Assembly: GCF_017377735.1 (NCBI RefSeq)
Contig: NZ_JAFVMH010000004.1
Location: forward strand, 124,001 to 188,000
DNA: 64,000 bases
Source: Acetobacter garciniae
GTDB taxonomy: Bacteria; Pseudomonadota; Alphaproteobacteria; Acetobacterales; Acetobacteraceae
Reading direction: 5' to 3'
The stretch's first letter is position 1. Each line of letters opens with the position of its first letter. Made by a program: the position numbers and the translations under genes. Shown piece by piece: positions 25,365 through 33,635 of the stretch. Under the pieces are notes generated by a model that did not search any database, was not told the origin of the DNA, and was given only the letters and a program-made list of their open reading frames with translations.

Positions 25365-26605
25365 GCCCTGTACCCCAGCCCCTGCATGGGAATGGCGGGA
25401 GCCCGGCCCGCGATCAGGTCGGCCACGATCCGCGCGGACCCATGCGACATGGTCCAGCCGATATGCCCGTGCCCGGTATTGCAGAAAAGATTGGCAAAAC
25501 GCGCCCGGCCCAGAATGGGCAGGTTGGTGGGTGTCATGGGGCGCAGGCCGGACCATTCATTGGCGTGCTCGTAATCCCCGCCATCGGGGAACAGCGCCTG
25601 CGTGACCGAGCGCATGAAGGTGAAGTCGGACGCCTTGTTGCTGTTATCGTAACCTGAGAACTGTGCGGTGGCGGTTATGCGCAGCCGGTCGTCAAAACGG
25701 GTGATGGCGACAAGGTTGTGCTCGTCCACCATCCCGACCGTGGGTGGTGCCTTGTGCTGGCCGATCGGCACGGTCAGCGCGTATCCCTTCACCGGGTAGA
25801 TGGGCAGGCTTATGCCCACGCGCCGCCCCAGCAGGGGCGAGAAGGAGCCCATGGCCAGCACGTAGGCATCCCCCCGCACGATGCCCTGGTTGGTCAGCAC
25901 GCCGTTTACAGTGCCCCCATCGGTTTGCAGGTCGCGAATGACGACACCGGTCATGATCTCGCCCCCGCGAGCCGCGACCAGCGCGCCCAGCCCACGGGTG
26001 AATTTGGCGCAGTCTCCGGTTTCATCCGTGGGGCAGTAAATCGCACCTGTAATGCCGGGGGCCGCCCCCAGCACGGGGTCCACCTTCGCCACCCCGGCAC
26101 GGTCGAGCATCTGCACGACCTGACCATCGGATTCGAGCAGCTTCATGTGCTGGGCGCCCGCCTCCATCGCCGCATCGCTGCGATAGGCATACAGAATACC
26201 GCGCGTGTTGCGGTCATAACGCAGGTCTTCCTCGGCCACGACCTCGCCCAGGATCTTCTGGGAATAGGTGGCCAGCCGGTGCTTGAGCAGCGTGTTACGC
26301 CGCGCGCGTTCATGCGTGCACTGGGCAAGGAATTCCAGCGACCATTTGTAAAGATACGGATCGGCCGAAAACCGGAAACGCAGCGCCTGGTCCTTGAGGA
26401 ACAGCGATTTCAGAAGCGTTTTGGGGGCCGCGGGCGATGACCACACAAAGGAATGCCCCGGGGCGATCATGCCCGCATTGCCCCAGCTTGTTTCTGCGGC
26501 CAGGCTTTCCTCGCGCTCGATCACAACGACCTCGTGCCCGTCTTTTTGAAGCTGATAGGCCGTGGACACACCCACGACACCGCCACCAAGAACTACGACC
26601 CTCAT
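25361..26605 (-). CDS. FAD-dependent D-amino acid dehydrogenase, DadA-like (414 aa)
   Basis: It deaminates D-amino acids to 2-oxo acids, passing electrons to the respiratory chain. The N-terminal FAD site is VVVLGGGVVGVSTAYQLQ, followed by VIEREESLAAETSWGNAGMI, the usual DadA signature. The C-terminal part has EWSGLRPMTPTNLPILG and NTGHGHIGWTMSHGSA. ATG 26605 gives an N-terminus beginning at the FAD fold, with GGAAGGAA about 10 bases upstream. It lies 19 bases after gntR and overlaps the racemase by 4 bases. Other members of the DAO family use hydroxyproline or sarcosine, so the substrate is not fixed. Confidence 0.9.
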   Translation of the reverse strand: MRVVVLGGGVVGVSTAYQLQKDGHEVVVIEREESLAAETSWGNAGMIAPGHSFVWSSPAAPKTLLKSLFLKDQALRFRFSADPYLYKWSLEFLAQCTHERARRNTLLKHRLATYSQKILGEVVAEEDLRYDRNTRGILYAYRSDAAMEAGAQHMKLLESDGQVVQMLDRAGVAKVDPVLGAAPGITGAIYCPTDETGDCAKFTRGLGALVAARGGEIMTGVVIRDLQTDGGTVNGVLTNQGIVRGDAYVLAMGSFSPLLGRRVGISLPIYPVKGYALTVPIGQHKAPPTVGMVDEHNLVAITRFDDRLRITATAQFSGYDNSNKASDFTFMRSVTQALFPDGGDYEHANEWSGLRPMTPTNLPILGRARFANLFCNTGHGHIGWTMSHGSARIVADLIAGRAPAIPMQGLGYRA

Positions 26606-26624
26606 CCCGGACCCATTCCTTCCT

Positions 26625-27293
26625 TCAGTTCGTGTAAAGACGCAGCAGGCCGTCGGCCACGCCATGATCGATCTCGCGCGCCGAAGCCTGCAGATGCGCG
26701 CGGACCAGATGCGCCGCCTGCGGGGCGTTGCCGTCCAGCAGGGCGTTGAGAATATCGAGATGGTCGGCCAATGTGCGGGCCTGGCGTTCGGGCCGTTCCA
26801 CATTGATCCGCCGCACGAAACGAATGCGCGCGTTGATATTGCGCAGAATCTTCACCCGCTCCGCATTGTCGCTGACCCCCGCCAGGGCCAGGTGAAAGGC
26901 TTCGTCCTGATCGACCATGTCCTCGATCGCCTGGCCGGGGGCCGACAGCGCAACCCAGGCCGCGCGCAGATCCACCAGCCGGGCGCGCAAGTCGGGCTCC
27001 GCCAGGCGATCCGCAAGGGCCAGAAGGCCCCCGGCCTCCAGGTCGGCGCGCACGGCGTACAGGTCGCGCAGTTCGCGCGGGTTCAGGCGGCGGCAGAAAA
27101 AACCCTTGCCCGAAACACTTTCCACCAGCCCTTCGCTGGCCAGACGGTTCAGCGCCTCCCGCACAGGAGCACGGGACATGCCCAGCACGCGGGCGAGGGA
27201 GACCTCGTTCACGTGCTCGCCCGGCCTGAGCTCGAAGCTCACCACCATGGCGTGCAGATATTCATAGGCGCGGTCGGCTGTGCTTTCCTGCAT
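26625..27293 (-). CDS. GntR family transcriptional regulator, FCD type (222 aa)
   Basis: Residues 1-70 are the winged helix, with LARVLGMSRAPVREALNRLASEGLV. The FCD domain carries DQDEAFHLALAGVSDN and ends near ADHLDILNALLDGN, containing the Asp/His residues that usually hold a metal. ATG 27293 is preferred over upstream in-frame starts because it gives the normal start MQESTADRAYEYLHAMV. It is the first gene of the dadA operon, and a CTGTCGACAG palindrome lies 23 bases before the start, a good autoregulatory operator candidate. Confidence 0.92.
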   Translation of the reverse strand: MQESTADRAYEYLHAMVVSFELRPGEHVNEVSLARVLGMSRAPVREALNRLASEGLVESVSGKGFFCRRLNPRELRDLYAVRADLEAGGLLALADRLAEPDLRARLVDLRAAWVALSAPGQAIEDMVDQDEAFHLALAGVSDNAERVKILRNINARIRFVRRINVERPERQARTLADHLDILNALLDGNAPQAAHLVRAHLQASAREIDHGVADGLLRLYTN

Positions 27294-27315
27294 GGCGAAC
27301 TCCCTGCCGACAATA

Positions 27316-27381
27316 CTGTCGACAGACCTGTCGGCTGGCAAGCGTTAATTTACGATTCGCAATGTTCTGTCGAAAAAACAG
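27316..27381. promoter_or_regulatory. TGTCG-rich operator region upstream of the second gntR
   Basis: CTGTCGACAG (27316-27325) is a perfect 10-bp palindrome. CCTGTCGG follows at 27327-27334, and CTGTCGAAAAAACAG at 27367-27381 has CTGT/ACAG arms. Three TGTCG words within 66 bases, directly before the regulator gene, suggest a multi-site operator. Confidence 0.45.
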
Positions 27382-27385
27382 TCTC

Positions 27386-28693
27386 CTAGCTTTCGGACCG
27401 GGCGATTTCCTTGCGGTCTTGGGCGCGCAGCCTTGGGTGCATGTAGCGCGCGTATTGCACGCCAATCCCGTGGAACGGCACCGTGCGCAGGCGTGTCACC
27501 GGTACTGGGGCATCGCGCTCGGCCACCTCGCCCAGGGCGAGACCCGCCGCCATGGCCCCCCACGCAACGCTGAGTGCGACCCCCCGGCCGGAATAGATAC
27601 CCGCGAAATTCAGCCCCGGGGCCAGCGCCATCAGCCTTGGCAGGCGGTCGGTCACGGCAGCGATCGTGCCTTCCCAATAGCGGTCGGCCATTTGCAGAGG
27701 CAGGCCAGGAAAAACCTTGCGCAGTCGCTCCGCCACGGCCCGCCGCCCCCGATCCGCCGCGTCATGCCAGAGCGTGTGCTGGCCAACCATGGCCAACCCA
27801 CCCTGGGAATCGTAGCGGAAGGCGCAGATCGCCCGGCTTGTATCGGACACCCCTTCGCGCCCGGGCAGGATACGCGCCTGCCACTCCGGAGCCAGCGCGC
27901 CGGTGGAGACCTGATAAACCCGCACCGGCACGGAAACCTTGCCAATACCCGGCCAGAACGCCGATTGCGGCAGGTTGGCCGTCACCAGCACTTCGCGCGC
28001 GAGCACACTCCCCCCCGGGCAGGTCAGCAGCCAGCGCCGGTTCACCCGCTCCAGATTCAGCACAGCAGAGTCCTGGCGGATATCCACCCCCGCATCCCCC
28101 GCAATCCGCGCCATGCCCTGGCAGAATGCATAAGGATTGAGATACCCGCCCGATCCCGCCTTCCACCCGCCGTAAAAAGCCGAGGAGCCGATATGGGCGG
28201 TCATGGCATCCCGGTCCAGCCATTCCGCCTGGTGGCCCCTGTCCTTCCAGCCTTCGTAAACGCTCCGCACGCGGGCCAGGGCAGATGTGGCGTGACAGGC
28301 CTGAATCCAGCCGTTCTGCACAAAATCGCAGGCCAGCGCATGGTCGCGGACCAGCTTTGCAACGCCATCGGCCGAACCGCCCACCATCCGGTTGAAGATC
28401 GCACCCCGATGCGCGCCGAACCTTGCCTCGATTTCCTGGGGGGTGTGCCGCCCGTAATGGGGAATGACCTGGCCGTTATTCCGCCCCGACGCGGCCTGGC
28501 CGATCTGCCCTGCATCGAGCAGCACCACCCGCGCCCCGGCCAGTGCAAAATGCCGCGCCGCGGCAAGCCCGGTCAGCCCCGCGCCAATGACCGCCACATC
28601 GGTTTCGATATCCGTATCCACGACATTGAGAGGATATTCCGGTTCCCTGGATAACTGGCGCCAATGAAACATGGCGGGTGGCGTGGGGATCAT
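27386..28693 (-). CDS. FAD-dependent oxidase of the DAO family, gamma-glutamylputrescine oxidase (PuuB)-like (435 aa)
   Basis: This flavoenzyme oxidises a primary or secondary amine. The FAD site is DVAVIGAGLTGLAAARHFAL followed by VVLLDAGQIGQAASGRNNGQ, the PuuB-type signature. The C-terminal substrate/FAD part has YWEGTIAAVTDRLPRL and GIYSGRGVALSVAWG. ATG 28693 has AGAGAG 7 bases upstream; further in-frame ATGs lie upstream at 28711 and beyond. It is transcribed toward the gntR operon, 92 bases from it, and divergently from the SDR at 29075. PuuA, PuuC and PuuD homologues are absent here, so a role in putrescine breakdown is unproven. Confidence 0.88.
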   Translation of the reverse strand: MIPTPPAMFHWRQLSREPEYPLNVVDTDIETDVAVIGAGLTGLAAARHFALAGARVVLLDAGQIGQAASGRNNGQVIPHYGRHTPQEIEARFGAHRGAIFNRMVGGSADGVAKLVRDHALACDFVQNGWIQACHATSALARVRSVYEGWKDRGHQAEWLDRDAMTAHIGSSAFYGGWKAGSGGYLNPYAFCQGMARIAGDAGVDIRQDSAVLNLERVNRRWLLTCPGGSVLAREVLVTANLPQSAFWPGIGKVSVPVRVYQVSTGALAPEWQARILPGREGVSDTSRAICAFRYDSQGGLAMVGQHTLWHDAADRGRRAVAERLRKVFPGLPLQMADRYWEGTIAAVTDRLPRLMALAPGLNFAGIYSGRGVALSVAWGAMAAGLALGEVAERDAPVPVTRLRTVPFHGIGVQYARYMHPRLRAQDRKEIARSES

Positions 28694-28922
28694 GCTTGCT
28701 CTCTCTGGCATGTGTGGGGTGTTCGGGCGGGACAACGCAGTGTTACCCCTGCTCCTGTTTACGTTACCAGCCCGCAACGGCCTTGAGAACCTGCCCTACG
28801 GGTGCCCTTGCCCGTACCCTGCCCATCGGGTGCGAAAGGGCCGTGGGGCGCGATTTTCCGCTTGGATCGGGCTGGTGGCGGGCCGGGGCCATGCCGCCCG
28901 GCATAACGAGTCCACGCATTAT

Positions 28923-28941
28923 GCATTAGATTACCTAATGC
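28923..28941. promoter_or_regulatory. Palindrome GCATTAG-N5-CTAATGC
   Basis: Perfect 7-base arms flank ATTAC in AT-rich DNA, 230 bases before the PuuB-like start and 134 before the SDR start. It is a candidate operator for divergent control. Confidence 0.5.
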
Positions 28942-29007
28942 CAAAAACAACATATTTCGCCGTTTAATGGCAGTATTAGAAATGAGAAATTGAATGCCTC
29001 GTTGCAA

Positions 29008-29030
29008 TTCCATAACGTGACGTTATGGAA
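29008..29030. promoter_or_regulatory. 23-base perfect palindrome upstream of the SDR-LLM-VOC operon
   Basis: TTCCATAACGT and its exact reverse complement ACGTTATGGAA flank a single G. The centre is 56 bases before the SDR start, placing it on or beside the promoter. Such symmetry is expected of a dimeric repressor or activator site; the regulator is unknown. Confidence 0.7.
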
Positions 29031-29074
29031 ATCGATGCAGCACGCATCCATTGTTTTGCCATGAAGAAAAAGAC

Positions 29075-29854
29075 ATGACATCAGACTCCAGCCTGCCAAA
29101 AGCATCTTCACCGCGCACCATCCTGGTCACTGGCGGGTCCAGCGGCCTTGGTCTGGCGACCTGCCACGCCCTGGCCGATGCGGGCAATACCGCGATCGGG
29201 ATTGTCGATATCAATGCCGAAGCGACCGAGGCCGCACTGGCCGAACTGCGCGCCAAGGGCGTTCCCTGCGCCGCCGCCGTGGGCGATATCACCACCCGCG
29301 ACAGTGCTGAAGCCCTGACGGCCGAGATTGTCAAAGCCCTTGGCGGGCTGACCGGCCTTGTCAACTGCGCAGGCGTTTATCCGCGCCGCCCCATTCTCGA
29401 CATTACCGATGCTGACTGGGACTTCAGCTTTTCGGTCAATGTGCGCGGGCTTTACAACATGACCATCGCAGCCGTAGCCCGGATGGAAGGGAACGCGCCC
29501 GTTCGCAACATTCGTGGGCGGGTGCTCAATGTTTCCTCCATCGATGCGTTCAAGCCGCATCCCAAGAACGCGCATTACGCTGCCATGAAAGCCGCCGTTG
29601 TCAGCCTGACGCGCAGCCTGGGGCTGGAACTTGCCCCCAAGGGCATTCTGGTCAACGGCATTGCCCCGGCCGGAATCGCGACAGCCAAGGCGCATGCAGC
29701 AGGCTTCGTGCCCGAACTTACGGCGCAGTCCGCCATTGGCCGCGCGGCCGAACCCGAAGACATTGCCGATGTCATTGCCTTCATGATGTCGGATGCCAAC
29801 CGCTACATGGTGGGCGAAACCGTTGTCACCGCCGGTGGCTACTACATTCCCTGA
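29075..29854 (+). CDS. Short-chain dehydrogenase/reductase (259 aa)
   Basis: It is an NAD(P)-dependent oxidoreductase of the classical SDR type. TGGSSGLGLATCHALADAG is the nucleotide site, NCAGVYPR the NNAG-equivalent, SS in LNVSSIDAF provides the catalytic Ser, and YAAMKAAV the YxxxK pair. The Asp in GIVDINAE suggests NAD preference. ATG 29075 is used; a TTG eight codons upstream is also in frame. It opens a rightward three-gene unit (SDR, luciferase-like flavoprotein, VOC protein) behind a 23-base palindrome. The substrate is unknown. Confidence 0.92.
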   Translation: MTSDSSLPKASSPRTILVTGGSSGLGLATCHALADAGNTAIGIVDINAEATEAALAELRAKGVPCAAAVGDITTRDSAEALTAEIVKALGGLTGLVNCAGVYPRRPILDITDADWDFSFSVNVRGLYNMTIAAVARMEGNAPVRNIRGRVLNVSSIDAFKPHPKNAHYAAMKAAVVSLTRSLGLELAPKGILVNGIAPAGIATAKAHAAGFVPELTAQSAIGRAAEPEDIADVIAFMMSDANRYMVGETVVTAGGYYIP

Positions 29855-29933
29855 ACGCGATCGCCCTGAACCGCCCCCGACCCGGGGCGGCCACCCCAAA
29901 CGGCCACGGCCTGTAAAACGGAAAGACAGCAGA

Positions 29934-30986
29934 ATGCATTTTGGCATCTTCAATCTTATGGGCTACCGCGACAATCCCGGTGGCGTGCCAGGCGTTATCA
30001 GCGACACATGCGAGATGGTGACCACCGCCGAACAGGCCGGATTTGAAATAGCCTGGTTTGCCGAACACCATTTTACCAATTATTCGGTCTGCATGTCTCC
30101 GCTGATGATGGCCGCCCACGCGGCGGGCCGCACGTCACGCATCAAGCTTGGGACCGGCGTGATCGTGCTGCCCCTGTACCACCCCATGCGCGTGGCCCAG
30201 GAGATCGGGCTGCTGGATGCCATGTCCAACGGTCGCGCGGTCCTTGGGGTAGGTACGGGTTACCAGGCCTATGAATTCGAACGCTACGGCGCTGATGTGA
30301 CCCACAAGGTCGATATCTTCCTCGAATACTGGAAAATTCTCGAAGGGGCGCTCAGCGAAGGCCATGTCGCCTTTTCGGGAAAATACATTCAGGAACCCGA
30401 AACCGTTTTCTGCGTGCGCCCGGCCAAGGGCATGCCCCCTGTCTATTGCACGTCGCCCCACCCGGTTATTCTCAAAGCGCTTTCGAAGTGGAATTCCACG
30501 CCGTTCATCACCGCAGGGTGGCGCGGCAGCCCGGCTTTGCCCGGCATTTTGGAATATGTGCGCAATGCGTGGGTGGCTGGCGGGCTGGATGGCGCGACAA
30601 TGCCGGTCGCACTCCAGCAATATGTGCATGTCACCGACAGTGCGACCGAAGCGCTGGAAGCGGCGGAACGGGCCCGCTATGTCGGGCGCATGGTCCACGG
30701 CCTGCGCGCGCCCGACCTGCACCTTGAAGGCGCGTTCTTCAAGGCCCCGCCCTTGCCGGACGAACCCCCGCTTGAAACCTTCCGCGACAACCTGCTGATC
30801 GGCTCGCCCGAATATGTGGCCGAACGGCTGGTGAACGAGATCCGCACGCTCAAGCCCAGCCATTACAACTGCTTCTTCCAGTTCGGGGATATGCCGCTGG
30901 CCCGGGCGAAGCGCTCGCTCGAACGCTTCTCGACCGAGGTTCTGCCCCTGGTCGAGCGCGAAGTCGGCCCCCTTTCGGAACTCTAG
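29934..30986 (+). CDS. LLM (luciferase-like) flavin-dependent oxidoreductase (350 aa)
   Basis: The family are FMNH2-dependent monooxygenases or F420/flavin oxidoreductases. Typical elements are TTAEQAGFEIAWFAEHHFT, IKLGTGVIVLPLYHPMRVAQ, LLDAMSNGRAVLGVGTGY and a late IGSPEYVAERL. The barrel start HFGIFN fixes the ATG at 29934; an upstream in-frame extension overlaps the SDR gene and lacks family sequence. It lies between SDR and VOC genes. A separate flavin reductase is not visible in the window. Its substrate may be an amine or aldehyde intermediate, which is inference only. Confidence 0.9.
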   Translation: MHFGIFNLMGYRDNPGGVPGVISDTCEMVTTAEQAGFEIAWFAEHHFTNYSVCMSPLMMAAHAAGRTSRIKLGTGVIVLPLYHPMRVAQEIGLLDAMSNGRAVLGVGTGYQAYEFERYGADVTHKVDIFLEYWKILEGALSEGHVAFSGKYIQEPETVFCVRPAKGMPPVYCTSPHPVILKALSKWNSTPFITAGWRGSPALPGILEYVRNAWVAGGLDGATMPVALQQYVHVTDSATEALEAAERARYVGRMVHGLRAPDLHLEGAFFKAPPLPDEPPLETFRDNLLIGSPEYVAERLVNEIRTLKPSHYNCFFQFGDMPLARAKRSLERFSTEVLPLVEREVGPLSEL

Positions 30987-30988
30987 GC

Positions 30989-31354
30989 ATGACAAACCCT
31001 GCTGGCGCCGTCACACGGCTGATGACTGTCTATGTTCCCAGTGCGGGCTCGGCCGAGGCTACGCGATTCTATACGGACTGCATCGGCCTGCCGCTGAAAT
31101 TCGCCGATGGCGAGCGCTGGGTGCAGTTCGGCACGGGCAACGCCAACTTCGCCCTGGCGGGCGCAAGCGAATACCCGGCCGGGGCGCAAGGGGCGGTCGC
31201 GGTGTTCGAGGTTGACGACATGGCGGCTTTCCGCGCCCGGTGCGCCGCCGCAAATGTGACGGAAATGGGCCTGCGCGACATGGGGGACCACGGGCAGGTG
31301 CTCACACTCAAGGATCCTGACGGCAATATCGTGCAGTTTTTCAGCAAAAGCTGA
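30989..31354 (+). CDS. VOC (glyoxalase/bleomycin-resistance) family protein (121 aa)
   Basis: A single small VOC module, with YVPSAGSAEATRFYTDCIGLPL at the N-terminus and VLTLKDPDGNIVQFFSK at the end. VOC proteins can be isomerases, epimerases, lyases or binding proteins, and often use a metal held by His/Glu; only the C-terminal beta strand looks fully typical. It starts 2 bases after the LLM stop, so it is the last gene of the operon. A strong stem-loop follows at 31389. Confidence 0.88.
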   Translation: MTNPAGAVTRLMTVYVPSAGSAEATRFYTDCIGLPLKFADGERWVQFGTGNANFALAGASEYPAGAQGAVAVFEVDDMAAFRARCAAANVTEMGLRDMGDHGQVLTLKDPDGNIVQFFSKS

Positions 31355-31388
31355 GCAACGATCCGTAACAGCCATTACCCGATTTCCC

Positions 31389-31423
31389 GGCGCGGGCAGG
31401 CGCCTTCCTTGCCTGCCCGCGCC
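31389..31423. terminator. Long GC-rich stem-loop after the VOC gene
   Basis: GGCGCGGGCAGGC (31389-31401) pairs perfectly with GCCTGCCCGCGCC (31411-31423), leaving a 9-base loop. There is no T-run, so it may be a pausing or mRNA-stabilising hairpin rather than a strict terminator. Confidence 0.6.
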
Positions 31424-31558
31424 ACCCTGGGCCCTATCCCCGAGCCCATCGCCAGCCCGCTCGCCAACCCTGCGTGGAGCTTGCCCCTATCGCGCTTCGA
31501 TATCACGCCCATTCTTGGGCTTTGGGCGCGCCGTCGCGCTCCGTGCCGCGCAGCCATT

Positions 31559-31574
31559 ATAACCCACAGGTTAT
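31559..31574. promoter_or_regulatory. Inverted repeat ATAACC-N4-GGTTAT upstream of the dioxygenase
   Basis: Perfect 6-base arms lie 157 bases before the GTG start of the dioxygenase. The ATAAC/GTTAT cores resemble those of the palindrome at 29008-29030, but the spacing differs by one base. Confidence 0.4.
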
Positions 31575-31730
31575 GATGTGATGAATTTTTCCAGCCTTGA
31601 GTGATCGTCCCAGACCTCTACACTCGATGCGTATGGAAGTCTTCGATCCGAAAATTTCCCGCCCCCTTATTGCTGCTGCGCCCCGCGTTTTCGCGCGTTC
31701 GGGTCATGGCTTTTTTCGGAGGTTCCGCCC

Positions 31731-32861
31731 GTGCTCGCCCATTCCCCCAGCCTGACACTGCATGAAAACGGTCTTGAGATCGGCCGGGGCGATAATGCAC
31801 CCGCCTATTTCAATTATTACTGGCTGCGCGATAACTGCGCGACCTCCTTCGACCCCGAAACACGCGAGCGGGTGTTCGATATTTTTGCGCAAGCCGCGCC
31901 ACCCACCCCCCTTGAGGCCACGCTCGATAGCGGGGAACTCCGCATCGTGTGGGCGGGGGACAGGCATGTTTCCACCTACCCGCTTGCATGGCTGGGCCGC
32001 CACGCGCAGGCCAAACCCCGGCCCGATCCCGCCATCATGCCGCGCAAGCTGTGGTATGCGGATCATTACCCGCATATTCCGCGTTTTGCGCTATCGGCAC
32101 TTCAAGCCGATCGCGCCACCAGGAAGGCATGGGTGCATACATTGCTGAGCGAGGGCATCGCCCTGCTGACAGACATGCCCGATACCGACCAGGCACTTGA
32201 AGACGCGGCCTTCCTGATCGGGGTGCCCCGCCCCACTTTTTTCGGCCTGTATTTTGACGTCAACCTGCATGCCAAGCCCGACAACCTTGCCTATACCGCC
32301 AAGGCGCTGGAACTGCATACGGATGTCCCGTCCGAGGACCTGCCCCCCGGCGTGCAGTTCCTGCATTGCCGCGCCAATTCCGCCGAAGGGGGAGAAAGCC
32401 TGTTCGTGGATGGGGCTGCGGTCGCGGCCGAACTGCGGCGCACCCACCCCGAGGACTTCGCGCTGTTATGCGAAACCCTTGTCCCCTTCTACGACGAACA
32501 CGACACCTACGACATGCGCGCCCGCCAGAGAGTGATCGAACTGGACGAACAGGGCGATATTTCGGGGGTGACGATCAGCCAGCACATGGCCGATGTGTTC
32601 GACATGGACCAGCATTTCCTGGACCGCTTCTACCCGGCCTTCTGCCGTTTCGGCCGCCTGTTGCAGGACCCGCGCTTTCTTATGCGCTTTCGCCTGAACG
32701 CGGGGGAATGTATCGTGTTCGACAACCACCGTATCGTGCATGGGCGGGCGGCCTTCAAGGCCGGGAGCGGGGCGCGCCATCTGCGCGGCACCTACACGGA
32801 CCGGGGCGAATTGCGCAGTGCCTGGCGCGTCTTGTCAGATGAAGGAAGGTTCCAGCCATGA
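31731..32861 (+). CDS. Fe(II)/2-oxoglutarate oxygenase, gamma-butyrobetaine / trimethyllysine dioxygenase-like (376 aa)
   Basis: It is expected to hydroxylate an unactivated carbon using 2-oxoglutarate and O2. The N-terminal DUF971-like domain has YYWLRDNC and DRHVSTYPLAWL, but the usual CxCxxC zinc ligands reduce to one Cys (DNCATSFDP). The catalytic domain has HTDVPSEDLPPG (HxD), FDNHRIVHGR for the distal His, and HLRGTYTDRGELRSAW for the 2-oxoglutarate Arg region. The start is GTG at 31731, fixed by GGAGG (31718-31722) 8 bases upstream. It overlaps the class II aldolase gene by 4 bases (ATGA). The substrate is probably a betaine or amino acid, by family only. Confidence 0.9.
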   Translation: MLAHSPSLTLHENGLEIGRGDNAPAYFNYYWLRDNCATSFDPETRERVFDIFAQAAPPTPLEATLDSGELRIVWAGDRHVSTYPLAWLGRHAQAKPRPDPAIMPRKLWYADHYPHIPRFALSALQADRATRKAWVHTLLSEGIALLTDMPDTDQALEDAAFLIGVPRPTFFGLYFDVNLHAKPDNLAYTAKALELHTDVPSEDLPPGVQFLHCRANSAEGGESLFVDGAAVAAELRRTHPEDFALLCETLVPFYDEHDTYDMRARQRVIELDEQGDISGVTISQHMADVFDMDQHFLDRFYPAFCRFGRLLQDPRFLMRFRLNAGECIVFDNHRIVHGRAAFKAGSGARHLRGTYTDRGELRSAWRVLSDEGRFQP

Positions 32862-33607
32862 CAGCGGATATCAGCGCCCCCGTGGACGAAACAGCCCTGC
32901 GGGTCGACCTGGCCGCGGCCTTTCGCCTGGCGGCACGCTTCGGCTGGCATGAATCCGTCGGCAATCATTTCAGCGCGGCGCTGACGCCCGATGGCCGGCG
33001 CTTTCTTATGAACCGCAAATGGCAGCATTTCGCGACCATCCGTGCAAGCGACCTGCAAATTCTCGACGCGGACGACCCCGATGTCATGACCCGCCCCGAT
33101 GCACCCGACCCATCCGCATGGTGCATTCACGGCCATGCGCACCGGCGTGTGCCCGCAGCCCGCGTCATTATCCATTGCCACCCGATCAGTGCGACAACAT
33201 TGTCCACCCTGGCCGATCCGCGCCTGCTGCCCATTGACCAGAATGCCGCGCGCTTTTTCGGGCGCATGGCGATCGACCTGGAATGCGGGGGCATTGCCGA
33301 CCAGGACGAAGAAGGCATCCGCATTGCCGACCTGCTGGCGAGCGCCCCCACGCTGCTGATGGCCAACCATGGCCTGAGCGTGACCGGGCAGACGGTTGCC
33401 GAAGCGTTCGAGAATCTCTATTTCTTTGAAAAAGCGGCGGATACGTTGCTGCGCGCCTATGCTACGGGCCGCCCGCTCTCGGTCATGACGGATGAGATCG
33501 CGACGCTTACGGCTGAAGGGTGGGATGCGTATCGCGGTGCATCCTTCGCGCATTTCGCGTATCTGAAATCGGTTCTGGATGCGGAGGATCCTTCCTACCG
33601 CGACTGA
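32858..33607 (+). CDS. Class II aldolase/adducin family protein (249 aa)
   Basis: Members cleave or form carbon-carbon bonds with a divalent metal (fuculose-phosphate aldolase type) or decarboxylate related compounds. The metal site would be IHGHAHRRVPAARVIIHCHPISA plus a later MANHGLSVTG; the double His pattern is well preserved. AARFGWHESVGNHFSA is the usual N-terminal entry. Its ATG overlaps the dioxygenase stop by 4 bases, so the two are translationally coupled. A hydroxylation followed by retro-aldol cleavage is the obvious joint reaction, but the substrate is unknown. Confidence 0.9.
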   Translation: MTADISAPVDETALRVDLAAAFRLAARFGWHESVGNHFSAALTPDGRRFLMNRKWQHFATIRASDLQILDADDPDVMTRPDAPDPSAWCIHGHAHRRVPAARVIIHCHPISATTLSTLADPRLLPIDQNAARFFGRMAIDLECGGIADQDEEGIRIADLLASAPTLLMANHGLSVTGQTVAEAFENLYFFEKAADTLLRAYATGRPLSVMTDEIATLTAEGWDAYRGASFAHFAYLKSVLDAEDPSYRD

Positions 33608-33635
33608 ACCCAACGGGGGCACGGACGGGACGGCC

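Larger units (their letters stand above)
28694..29074. other. Divergent promoter region with two large palindromes
   Basis: The 381 bases between the PuuB-like oxidase and the SDR gene contain a 19-base palindrome (28923-28941) and a 23-base palindrome (29008-29030). No gene was found. Confidence 0.65.
31355..31730. other. Intergenic region between the VOC gene and the dioxygenase gene
   Basis: It contains a 13-bp stem-loop (31389-31423) and an ATAACC/GGTTAT inverted repeat (31559-31574). The GC-rich middle part encodes nothing recognisable. Confidence 0.5.
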
